From Variovorax sp. (lineage in GTDB: Bacteria > Pseudomonadota > Gammaproteobacteria > Burkholderiales > Burkholderiaceae_C), in the NCBI GenBank assembly GCA_017744285.1, contig JAGIBP010000016.1, positions 1-64,000 on the forward strand: a DNA stretch of 64,000 nt. Reading direction: 5' to 3'. The translations under genes were made by a program, and so were the position numbers. The notes beneath the pieces were generated by a model. That model saw nothing but the letters and a program-made list of their open reading frames with translations, was not told the DNA's origin and did no database searches. Position 1 is the first letter of the stretch. Each line of letters starts with the position of its first letter. Positions 36,644-43,937 of the stretch are shown piece by piece.

Positions 36644-37324
36644 TCACGCGCGGCTCTTCGGCCGCCGCACGGCGCGAACCTTGCCGCTCGTGCCGCCGCC
36701 GCAGTAGAAGAGGCCGTCGCCATCGGACTCGAGCCCGCTGACGCCCACGCCCTGCGGCATCGCGAGGCGTTCGATCACCGCGCCCGTCTCCGGGTCGATG
36801 CGGCGCAGCTCGCTTTCCTCGTCTTCCCAGGTGCCGTGCCAGAGCTCGCCGTCGACCCAGCTCACGCCGGTGACGAAGCGGTTGGATTCGATGGTGCGCT
36901 TGATCGTCCCGGTCTCGGGATCGATCTGGTGGATCTTGCGGTCGCGGTATTGCCCGACCCAGAGGCTTCCCTCGGCCCAGGCGAGGCCGGAGTCGCTGCC
37001 GTGGCCCGGCGCGGGAATCGATGCCAGCGTGCGGCCCGTGACGGGATCGATCTTGTCGATGCGCGATTCGGCGATCTGGTAGAGGTGCTTGCCGTCGAAG
37101 GCGGTGCCCGCGTCGCAGGGGTGGTCGAGCGTGCGCGTGGTGGCGCCGCTGGCGGGATCGAAGGCGACCAGCCGCGGACCCGTGGCGGCCCACACGCGCT
37201 CGCCGTCGTGGGTCACGCCGTGGACGGGGTCGGCGTCGCCGAAGGGGCCGTATTCGCGCACGATCTCGGCTGCGCGCGCGGCCGGCGGGGTGCCGTGCCG
37301 GGTGCTCGTCTTGCTGCTGCTCAT
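36644..37324 (-). CDS. Beta-propeller protein resembling glutaminyl-cyclase/NHL family
   Basis: A 226-residue protein built of repeated strands of the type D-P-x-T-G (HQIDPETGTIKRTIES, KIDPVTGRTLASIPA, RRIDPETGAVIERL), each preceded by a W or Y-rich strand (ERVWAATGPRL, GSLWVGQYRDRK, GELWHGTW). This indicates a five- or six-bladed beta-propeller like plant-type glutaminyl-peptide cyclotransferase or NHL proteins. No signal peptide, so probably cytoplasmic. ATG 37324 is preferred to the preceding TTG. Lies between DUF899 and an HTH regulator, so possibly the ligand sensor or an enzyme of the same small unit. Confidence 0.8.
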   Translation of the reverse strand: MSSSKTSTRHGTPPAARAAEIVREYGPFGDADPVHGVTHDGERVWAATGPRLVAFDPASGATTRTLDHPCDAGTAFDGKHLYQIAESRIDKIDPVTGRTLASIPAPGHGSDSGLAWAEGSLWVGQYRDRKIHQIDPETGTIKRTIESNRFVTGVSWVDGELWHGTWEDEESELRRIDPETGAVIERLAMPQGVGVSGLESDGDGLFYCGGGTSGKVRAVRRPKSRA

Positions 37325-37368
37325 CAAGGGCTCCTGTGAGCGCCGGAAGCGGCGCCGTCGGGAGCACT

Positions 37369-38592
37369 CTAGTCAAACGGCAGCGAGGCAGGGAGTAACA
37401 AGATCGTCGTGAATCCCGCCAGTGGCGGCGCGAGCCAGCGCTGCGCCCGTGCGCGGCCGATCGACCGCACGCGCCCCGTCGCCTCCAGCTCCGCCAGCGC
37501 GCGCTGCACCGTGCGCTGGCTCGCGCCGAGCGCCAGCGCGAGGCTGGAGGTGGACCATGCCGCGCCGTCGGACAGCAGCGCCACCAGGGAGGCCTGATCG
37601 CCGTCGATCGGGGGCGCGAGCAGCACGACCTCGCCGGCCTCAGGGCGCGGCTTGAGCACGAAGCCCTGCGCGGTGGCCTCGATCTCGGCCACGGGCCCCA
37701 GCAGCTTGCGCAGCCGGCCGATCTCGACCCGGAGGCGCACGCGATGCGTTTCGTCGGGCTGGCGCAGGCGAAAGGCGGCCGCGATCAGGGCATCGCGATC
37801 GGCGCTGCCCGGCCACGCCTCGGCGAGCGTGCGGGCGAGGGCGAACAGCACCGGCCGCCGCGCGAGGGGGAGCCATGTGCCGCCCCGGCGGACGCCGTGG
37901 CGGCAGGCGTCCACCACCAGCGTGTCGGCGTCGAAGAGCGCCGCGACCTCGTCCAGGCGCAGTGCCTGCGCCTGCGCGCCGCACAGTCGCCGTGCCGCGG
38001 GGCGATCGAGCGTGGCGCGCGCCTGCGCCACCTCCGCCATCAGCGCGGGAACGGTGCTGCGGCGGGCCGCTTCGTGGGCGCGCGCGAGGGCCGCACGCGC
38101 CGCCTCGATGCGCAGCGAGCGCAGCGCGAGTTCCGCGGCGGCCAGCTCGGCGATCGCGGCCGGCAGCGGCGGCATGCCGCGCGCATCGAGCTGCGACAGC
38201 GCGGCCTCGGCGTCGCCGAGCCGGCCCAGCAGCAGGAGGCGGCGCGCGGCGATCAGCCGGGCCTGCAGCGCATTCGCATGGTCGGCGCGTGCTTCGAGCG
38301 TGGACGAGGCGGCCATGAGCGCGCGCGGCGAGCCGCCGAGGTCGCGCATCGCGAGCGCCACCTCGGCTTCGGCGACGACGCAGCGGGCGCGCGCCAGTTC
38401 CTCGTGCGCGCCGAAGCCGCGCGCCGCTCGCCGAAGCAGCTCGCGCGCCCGCGGGTGCTCGCCGAGCTGGGCCATCGCGATGCCACGCAGCGCCAGCGCG
38501 GGCGGATCGTCGCGCAGGGCGATCCGCTGGAGCGCGCCGATCGCATCGCCGGTGGCGAGGGCGCGGGCGGAGGCGGCGATGAGCGAATCCAT
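37369..38592 (-). CDS. Helical-repeat transcriptional regulator with winged helix
   Basis: A 407-residue protein. The N-terminal ~210 residues are Ala/Leu/Arg-rich paired helices (LGEHPRARELLRRAARGFGAHEELARAR, LGRLGDAEAALSQLDARG) reminiscent of TPR repeats. A middle winged-helix follows (ETHRVRLRVEIGRLRKLLGPVAEIEATAQGFVLKP, as in OmpR/AfsR type). A C-terminal helix-turn-helix (STSSLALALGASQRTVQRALAELEATGRV) completes it. It probably controls the neighbouring propeller and DUF899 genes. ATG 38592 is chosen over TTG 38610. Family has no standard name that I know. Confidence 0.82.
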   Translation of the reverse strand: MDSLIAASARALATGDAIGALQRIALRDDPPALALRGIAMAQLGEHPRARELLRRAARGFGAHEELARARCVVAEAEVALAMRDLGGSPRALMAASSTLEARADHANALQARLIAARRLLLLGRLGDAEAALSQLDARGMPPLPAAIAELAAAELALRSLRIEAARAALARAHEAARRSTVPALMAEVAQARATLDRPAARRLCGAQAQALRLDEVAALFDADTLVVDACRHGVRRGGTWLPLARRPVLFALARTLAEAWPGSADRDALIAAAFRLRQPDETHRVRLRVEIGRLRKLLGPVAEIEATAQGFVLKPRPEAGEVVLLAPPIDGDQASLVALLSDGAAWSTSSLALALGASQRTVQRALAELEATGRVRSIGRARAQRWLAPPLAGFTTILLLPASLPFD

Positions 38593-38637
38593 CGCGCGAT
38601 GGCTGTGCAATCCGCGAACGAAGCGGACCGATCCGCC

Positions 38638-39297
38638 TCAGTTCGTGCTTCGACGGTAGAGCGCGAGCGAGCCGGCCAGCGCCAGCAGCGCGGCGCCGCA
38701 GCACCGATCGAGCCAGAGCACAGCGCGACGGCGCAAGAGCCGGACCGCGCGCGCGCCGATGAGCGCGTAGCCCCACATCACCGCGAAATCCAGGCCCGCG
38801 AACACGAGGCCGATGGCGAGGTACTGGGGCCATTGCGGCGCCGCCGGGTTGACGAACTGCGGCAACAGCGCCGAGCAGAACAGGTAGCCCTTGGGGTTGG
38901 TCACCGCGACCAGGAAGGACCTGCCGAAAACGCGGCGTGCCGTGACATCGTGCGGGCTCGCGTCGAGCTGGGAGAGATCGAGGCCACCCTGGGATCGGAG
39001 CAGCCGCCAGCCCAGCCACGCGAGGTAAGCCGCGCCCACCCATTTCACGACCGAGAACCAGAACTCCGATGCCGCGAGCAGGGCACCGAGCCCGATTGCG
39101 ACGGCGCTCACCAGCACGAAGTCCGAGGCGACCGCGCCGAGCATGCCGGGGACGGAGCGCCGCACGCCATAGCGCGATCCGTTGGCGAAGGCCAGCAGCA
39201 CGGTCGGTCCCGGCGTCGCGATGGTCACGAAGGCAACCAGCGCGAAGACGGAGAGCGTGGCGAGGTTGACGGAATGAACGAGGAGCGATGCGTCCAT
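38638..39297 (-). CDS. LysE/RhtB family amino-acid exporter
   Basis: A 219-residue inner-membrane protein with about six helices. LysE-family marks are the early TPGPTVLLAFANGSRYGVRRSVPG motif, WVGAAYLAWLGWRLLRS and FLVAVTNPKGYLFCSALLPQFV. Members export amino acids or homoserine lactones by proton antiport. Divergent from xerD. Substrate unknown. Confidence 0.93.
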   Translation of the reverse strand: MDASLLVHSVNLATLSVFALVAFVTIATPGPTVLLAFANGSRYGVRRSVPGMLGAVASDFVLVSAVAIGLGALLAASEFWFSVVKWVGAAYLAWLGWRLLRSQGGLDLSQLDASPHDVTARRVFGRSFLVAVTNPKGYLFCSALLPQFVNPAAPQWPQYLAIGLVFAGLDFAVMWGYALIGARAVRLLRRRAVLWLDRCCGAALLALAGSLALYRRSTN

Positions 39298-39382
39298 GGG
39301 GTCATCGGTTCTGGTGGGGCGGCCATCCTACGCCTGTCCAGCCACGGCGCCAGCCCCATCGTTTTTTGATATCTTGCCCCGC

Positions 39383-40288
39383 ATGTCCGAGGCCGCCCCC
39401 GAAACTCCTGAAATCGACGAATTCATCGACGCCCTCTGGCTGGAGGACGGACTGTCCAGGAACACCTTGGCCGCCTACCGCCGCGACCTGGCACTGTTCG
39501 CGCGCTGGCTCACGACCGAGCGCGCCAAGGTGCTGAACGGCGCGCAGGAAAGCGACCTCCAGGCCTACATGGGTGTGCGCCTGTCCGACCGCGGCAAGGC
39601 GACCTCGGCCAACCGCCGGCTCACGGTGTTCAAGCGCTACTACCGCTGGGCGCTGCGCGAGCGCCGCGTCGCGGCCGACCCGAGCCTGCGCCTGATGCCG
39701 GCGCGCCAGATGCCGCGCGCGATCAAGACGCTGTCGGAGAAGCAGGTGGACGACCTGCTGGCCGCGCCGGACGTGCAGACGCCGCTCGGCCTGCGCGACC
39801 GCGCGATGCTGGAGCTGATGTACGCGAGCGGGCTGCGCGTGAGCGAGCTGGTCGCGCTCAAGCTGTTCGAGATGAGCCTGAACGACGGCGTGCTGCGCGT
39901 GCTTGGAAAGGGCGCCAAGGAGCGGCTCGTGCCCTTCGGCGGCGAGGCGCGGCGCTGGATCGAGCGCTACCTGCAGGAGGCACGCCCCGCGATCCTCGAC
40001 GGCCAGCAGACGCCGGACCTGTTCGTGACCCACCGCGGCGCGGGCATGACGCGCGCGATGTTCTGGGTCATCGTCAAGAAGCAGGCGCAGGCGGCGGGCA
40101 TCCACGTGCCGCTGTCGCCGCACACCCTGAGGCACGCCTTCGCCACGCACCTGCTCAACCACGGCGCCGACCTGCGCGCGGTGCAGCTGCTGCTGGGGCA
40201 CGCGGACATCTCGACCACCACCATCTACACGCACGTCGCGCGCGAGCGGCTGAAGCAGCTGCATGCGCAGCACCATCCGCGCGGCTGA
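39383..40288 (+). CDS. xerD: Site-specific tyrosine recombinase XerD
   Basis: With XerC, XerD resolves chromosome dimers at dif. The 301-residue protein has the SAM-like core-binding domain (EFIDALWLEDGLSRNTLAAYRRDL) and the full catalytic set: R152, K176, H247, R250, H273 and Y282, in contexts SGLRVSELV, GKGAKERLVPF, HTLRHAFATHLLNHGADLR and LGHADISTTTIYTHV. The DGLSxNTL block and length separate it from XerC and phage integrases. ATG 39383 begins the conserved domain. No integration target is associated with it. Confidence 0.96.
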   Translation: MSEAAPETPEIDEFIDALWLEDGLSRNTLAAYRRDLALFARWLTTERAKVLNGAQESDLQAYMGVRLSDRGKATSANRRLTVFKRYYRWALRERRVAADPSLRLMPARQMPRAIKTLSEKQVDDLLAAPDVQTPLGLRDRAMLELMYASGLRVSELVALKLFEMSLNDGVLRVLGKGAKERLVPFGGEARRWIERYLQEARPAILDGQQTPDLFVTHRGAGMTRAMFWVIVKKQAQAAGIHVPLSPHTLRHAFATHLLNHGADLRAVQLLLGHADISTTTIYTHVARERLKQLHAQHHPRG

Positions 40289-40316
40289 ATCTCTTGTCTT
40301 TCGAGGAGTTGAATTG

Positions 40317-41291
40317 ATGTTCCTGAACCATCGCCGGCGCGCCCTCGTGGCCGCCCTCGGTCTTTGCGCCATCGCGGCGTCGGTGCATGCGCAGGCGGTG
40401 CCCAAGACGATCCGCCTCATCGTGGCCTATCCCACCGGCGGCGTGAGCGATGTGGTGGCGCGCGCGCTCGCCGACAAGCTCGCGACGCAGCTTGGTGTCA
40501 CCTTCGTGGTCGAGAACAAGGCCGGCGCGAGCGGCACCATCGGCATGGATGCGGTCGCCAAGGCCGCACCCGACGGCGCGACGCTGGGCTTCTCGTCCAT
40601 CAGCCCGCTGGTGCTCAACCCGCATCTGGTGAAGTCGCCATTCGATCCGATCAAGGACATCGCGCCCGTCGCGAGCGTGATGTATTCGCCCGTGCTGCTG
40701 CTGGCCACGCCGGCCACCGGCACGCGCGATTTCCGCACGCTGATCGACGACGCGCGGGCGCGGCCCGGCGCGGTGCGCTGGGCCACGTCGGGGCAGGCGT
40801 CGCTCGGTCACGTGGTGCTCGAACAGGTGCGCGCGTCGGCCAAGGTCGACATCACGCACATCCCGTACAAGGGCGGCGGCCAGCAGCTTACCGACGCGGT
40901 CGGCGGACAGTTCGAGATCCTCTCGACCAACGCCGGCCCCTCGGTCGCGGTGCAGATCAAGTCGGGCAAGCTGCGCCCGCTCGCGGTGGCCGCCCCGGCG
41001 CGCATGGAAAGCCTGCCGAAGGTGCCCACGCTGGCCGAGCTCGGCTACGCGGACGCCAACCAGTCCTCGCTGTTCGGGATCTTCGCGCCCGCCGGGACGT
41101 CGCCGATCCTGATCGACAAGTACAACGTCGAGATCAACAAGGCGCTCGCGAGCCCCGACCTGCGCGCACGGCTGCAATCGACCGACAACGTGCCGACCGG
41201 CGGCCGGGCGGAAGCCTTCGCCAGCGAGATCGCGAGCGAGTTCGAGAGCAACGGCCGCATCGTGCGCGCGGCCGGCATCAAGGCAGAGTGA
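40317..41291 (+). CDS. Bug/TTT family periplasmic solute-binding receptor
   Basis: A 324-residue receptor with a signal peptide ending near SVHAQA and a GAGGAG ribosome site. Bug motifs: TIRLIVAYPTGGVSDVVAR, ENKAGASGTIGMD, SPFDPIKDIAPVASV and HIPYKGGGQQLTDAVGGQFEILS. The third receptor of this type in the window, again without transporter partners. It is convergent with the VOC-protein gene, 6 bases away. Confidence 0.93.
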   Translation: MFLNHRRRALVAALGLCAIAASVHAQAVPKTIRLIVAYPTGGVSDVVARALADKLATQLGVTFVVENKAGASGTIGMDAVAKAAPDGATLGFSSISPLVLNPHLVKSPFDPIKDIAPVASVMYSPVLLLATPATGTRDFRTLIDDARARPGAVRWATSGQASLGHVVLEQVRASAKVDITHIPYKGGGQQLTDAVGGQFEILSTNAGPSVAVQIKSGKLRPLAVAAPARMESLPKVPTLAELGYADANQSSLFGIFAPAGTSPILIDKYNVEINKALASPDLRARLQSTDNVPTGGRAEAFASEIASEFESNGRIVRAAGIKAE

Positions 41292-41297
41292 AGAGGC

Positions 41298-41675
41298 CTA
41301 CAGGCTTTCCGACGGATCGAAGTCCAGCTCCACCTTGGCGCCGTTCGGGTCGTGGCAGAAGAGCTGCCACGTGCCCGCGCCGGCCTGCTGGCGCAGGTCG
41401 TAGCGCGTGCCGCTGGCGTCGAAGCGCGCCTTCGTCTCGCGCAGGCCGCGCGCGGTGAAGGCCATGTGATCGATCACGCCCGCGCGCTGGGCTGGCGGCG
41501 GGCGGTCGAAGTACAGGTGCAGCACGGCCTGCGGCGCATCGCCGTAGAGCCAGGCGCCGTCGAAGCCCAGGTCGGGCCGGTGGCCGACCTTGAGGCCGAG
41601 CAGGCCGGTGTAGAAGTCCAGCGTCGCCTTCGGGTCTTCCGCGATCACGGTGAAGTGGTTCATGCCGACGATCAT
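41298..41675 (-). CDS. VOC family (glyoxalase/extradiol dioxygenase-fold) protein
   Basis: A 125-residue vicinal-oxygen-chelate protein. The paired beta-alpha-beta-beta-beta modules are visible: GMNHFTVIAEDPKATLDFYTGLLGLKVGHRPD and VIDHMAFTARGLRETKARFDASG, ending in WQLFCHDPNGAKVELDFD. Candidate metal ligands are the histidine at the start of each module and the C-terminal Glu. Last gene of the leftward operon from 57.2 kb, 23 bases after the fusion oxidoreductase. Could be a dioxygenase, isomerase or resistance-type protein. Confidence 0.88.
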   Translation of the reverse strand: MIVGMNHFTVIAEDPKATLDFYTGLLGLKVGHRPDLGFDGAWLYGDAPQAVLHLYFDRPPPAQRAGVIDHMAFTARGLRETKARFDASGTRYDLRQQAGAGTWQLFCHDPNGAKVELDFDPSESL

Positions 41676-41698
41676 TCGCGCTCTCCTTGGGAATTCGT

Positions 41699-43174
41699 TC
41701 AGGGCACCAGCACCAGCGCGCCCACGGTGGCGCGCGATTCGAGCCGCGCATGCGCGTCGGCCGCCGCGTCGAGCGCGAAGCGCTGGACGATCGGCGGCCG
41801 GATGCTGCCGTCCGCCAGCGCGTTCCAGACGCGTTCCGCGCGCCGCGCGAGTTGTTCGTGCGTGGCGGTGTAGTCGAAGACCACCGGGCGCGAGAAAGTC
41901 AGCGACTTGGCCACCAGCGCGTCCGGCGGCAGCGGCGCGAGCGGCCCGCTGGCCTGGCCCAGGCTGATCCAGTGGCCGCGGCGCGCGAGCGCGGCGAGGT
42001 TCTCGTCGCGCGCGGCGTCGCCCAGCCCGTCGATGACCACGTCGGCGCCGCCGCAGGCGTGCTGCACCGCCTCGGCGAAGCGGTAGTCGCGCGTGACGAT
42101 CACGTGCTCGCAGCCGTGCTCGCGCGCGATGCGGGCCTTTTCCTCGCTCGACACGGTGCCGAGCACCGTCGCGCCGAGCCGTCGCGCCCAGGCGCAGACC
42201 AGCAGGCCGACGCCGCCAGCCGCCGCATGCACCAATAGGCGCGTGCCGCGTTCCACGTGGCCGAGGTCGCGCAGCAGGTAATCGGCCGTGAGGCCCTTGA
42301 GCAGCAGGGCGGCGGCGGTCTCGTCCTCGACCGCCGCCGGCAGGCGCACGACCCAGTCGGCCGGCACGCAGCGCACGCCGCAGTATGCGCCTGGCGCCGG
42401 CCCGAGATAGGCGACGCGATCGCCGGGCAGCAGGCCGGTGACGCCGGGGCCGACGTCGAGCACGCTGCCGGCCGCTTCCATGCCCAACACGCCGGGCGAG
42501 CCGGGCGACACCGGCAGCAGCGAGGGCATCCAGCCGCGCCGCAGGTAGACATCGAGGAAGTTCACGCCGATCGCGCGCTGCCGGATGCGCACCTCGCCCG
42601 CGCGCGGGGCGGCGACCTCGATCGATTCGGGGCGAAGGACCTCCGGGCCGCCGTACCGTTCGATGGCGATGCGCCGCGCGGCCACGGGCAGCGCCATGGG
42701 CATCGGCATGCTGCCGGGCGCGTGCAGGTCGCCGCCGCGCCGCAGGTAGCGGCGCAGGTTCTCGAAGCCGGCTTCGTACACATCGCGCGCCACCATCTCG
42801 CGCAGCTCGCGCTCCATGCCGGGCGGCGTCGCGAAGGTCGAGGTCCAGTGCCAGAAGGTCCTGTTGCCGTCCGTCACGGGCTTGAGCATGAGGGTGGCGA
42901 CATAGCGCTGCAGCGGGACGGTGGCCTCGACAATGCAGTAGGTGCTCGTGTGCTCGGTGTCCGACAGCGTCAGCAACTGCTCGCGGATGCGGTTCCCGTC
43001 CCGCAGCGTGAAGCTGCGCACGCAGCCCACCTGGTCGCCTTGCTCCTGCGCTTCGATGCGGCTCGCCTCGACCACGTCGTGCCACTGGTCGTGGCTGTTG
43101 AAGTCGCGCAGCACCGCCCAGACGCGCTCGATCGCCGCGTCGATGATGGTGGAGCGGGTGACGCGCTGGAGCAT
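41699..43174 (-). CDS. SRPBCC domain fused to zinc-independent quinone oxidoreductase (MDR)
   Basis: A 491-residue fusion. Residues 1 to about 150 are an SRPBCC/START-like ligand-binding domain (MLQRVTRSTIIDAAIERVWAV, DFNSHDQWHDVVEASRIE, LTLSDTEHTSTYCIVEA). Residues from about 165 form a medium-chain reductase of the QOR/zeta-crystallin branch (RQRAIGVNFLDVYLRRG, GVLGMEAAGSVLDVGPGV, HAAAGGVGLLVCAWARRLGATVLGTVSSEEK). The catalytic zinc cysteines are absent, as usual for QOR. The SRPBCC part is paralogous to the separate protein encoded at 43500. ATG 43174 precedes the SRPBCC domain; the frame continues upstream into repeats without homology. Probably NADPH-dependent reduction of a bound hydrophobic substrate. 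Confidence 0.88.
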   Translation of the reverse strand: MLQRVTRSTIIDAAIERVWAVLRDFNSHDQWHDVVEASRIEAQEQGDQVGCVRSFTLRDGNRIREQLLTLSDTEHTSTYCIVEATVPLQRYVATLMLKPVTDGNRTFWHWTSTFATPPGMERELREMVARDVYEAGFENLRRYLRRGGDLHAPGSMPMPMALPVAARRIAIERYGGPEVLRPESIEVAAPRAGEVRIRQRAIGVNFLDVYLRRGWMPSLLPVSPGSPGVLGMEAAGSVLDVGPGVTGLLPGDRVAYLGPAPGAYCGVRCVPADWVVRLPAAVEDETAAALLLKGLTADYLLRDLGHVERGTRLLVHAAAGGVGLLVCAWARRLGATVLGTVSSEEKARIAREHGCEHVIVTRDYRFAEAVQHACGGADVVIDGLGDAARDENLAALARRGHWISLGQASGPLAPLPPDALVAKSLTFSRPVVFDYTATHEQLARRAERVWNALADGSIRPPIVQRFALDAAADAHARLESRATVGALVLVP

Positions 43175-43231
43175 TTTCAGTGCGCCGCCGTCGAAAACCG
43201 CGGTGAGGCGTTCGGGGTGCGTGGCGAGGAC

Positions 43232-43303
43232 GCCGGGTGGCCCCCTCCGCGAATGTCCCCCGGCTTCGCCTCCTCCTTTATTTCGCTGCGGGGGCCACCC
43301 GGC
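43232..43303. repeat. Hairpin repeat element 1 (shared core, private arms)
   Basis: Perfect 14-base terminal arms (GCCGGGTGGCCCCC / GGGGGCCACCCGGC) enclose a core of about 43 bases running from CGCGAATGTCCCCC to TTTATTTCGCTGCG. The core recurs, inverted and nearly identical, in element 2, whereas the arms do not. Looks like a dispersed Comamonadaceae extragenic element. Confidence 0.75.
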
Positions 43304-43358
43304 ATCCCCGCCACGGGAAACGGTGGGTGGTGCCGGCCGATCAACCACGGCCGTGACG

Positions 43359-43452
43359 GATCGCGCCGATGGTGTGCTCTGCGCAGCGAAATAAAGGAGG
43401 AGGCCGAAGGCCGGGGGACATTCGCGGAGCAGAGCACACCGTCGGCGCGATC
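43359..43452. repeat. Hairpin repeat element 2 (inverted copy of the core, different arms)
   Basis: The same core in reverse orientation (43382-43426) is flanked by 24-base arms (43359-43382 and 43429-43452) that are complementary at all but one position, where a G-U pair is possible on RNA. These arms contain GGTGTGCTCTGC / GCAGAGCACACC and share no sequence with the arms of element 1. Confidence 0.75.
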
Positions 43453-43499
43453 CCGCCCCCACGGATCGAGCCACACAAACCGGGCGACGCTGGAAAAGA

Positions 43500-43934
43500 T
43501 CATCTGAAATGCCGCTTCAAGGCATCGAAGCCGCCCTGGAACACACCCTGCCCGATCGTCTCGGTCAGCTCGCGCTCGCGGCCCTCGTCGCAGTCGAATT
43601 CGGCGCTCCATTCGGCGAAGCAGCGCGCGCCGTCAGTCACCGGCGTGAGCTTGAGCGTGGCGATGTAGTTGGCCACGCCCATCGGGCTTTCGAGGATCTC
43701 GTAGGTGCAGCTGTATTCGTAGTCGGACAGTGCCAGCAGCCGCTCGCGGATCGCGCCGCCGTCCTTCGTGTGGAAGTGGCGGATGCAGCCGACGCGGTCG
43801 GCTGGCTGGCTGTTCTCGATGCGGCTGTCCGCGATGCCGGGGTGCCACAGCGGCAGGCCGTTGAAGTCGCGGACGCGCGACCACACGCTGTCCGCGCTCG
43901 CATCGATCACGCTCGACACATAGACCTGCACCAT
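43500..43934 (-). CDS. SRPBCC family protein
   Basis: A 144-residue single-domain SRPBCC (polyketide cyclase/START-like) protein. Key segments are SSVIDASADSVWSRVRDFNGLPLWHPGI, CIRHFHTKDGGAIRERLLALSDYEY and YIATLKLTPVTDGARCFAEWSAEFD. It aligns through its whole length with the N-terminal domain of the next downstream gene, so the two arose by duplication. Three bases separate it from the SPFH gene. Such proteins hold hydrophobic ligands or act as cyclases/dehydratases. Confidence 0.9.
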   Translation of the reverse strand: MVQVYVSSVIDASADSVWSRVRDFNGLPLWHPGIADSRIENSQPADRVGCIRHFHTKDGGAIRERLLALSDYEYSCTYEILESPMGVANYIATLKLTPVTDGARCFAEWSAEFDCDEGRERELTETIGQGVFQGGFDALKRHFR

Positions 43935-43937
43935 GCG

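Larger units (their letters stand above)
43175..43499. other. 325-base gap holding two inverted hairpin repeats
   Basis: No gene is supported in this stretch. It contains the two hairpin elements listed separately, separated by about 55 bases with no clear feature. It interrupts an otherwise tight operon, and the leftmost part should carry the ribosome site of the fusion gene. Whether transcription passes through is not visible. Confidence 0.7.

Noticed and set aside
39383..40288. The tyrosine recombinase as a sign of an integrated element
   Set aside because: The sequence is that of housekeeping XerD; there is no attachment-site repeat, tRNA or phage gene nearby.
43177..43669. Short frames through the hairpin repeats on both strands
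   Set aside because: They are made of repeat arms and low-complexity sequence and have no ribosome site or homology.
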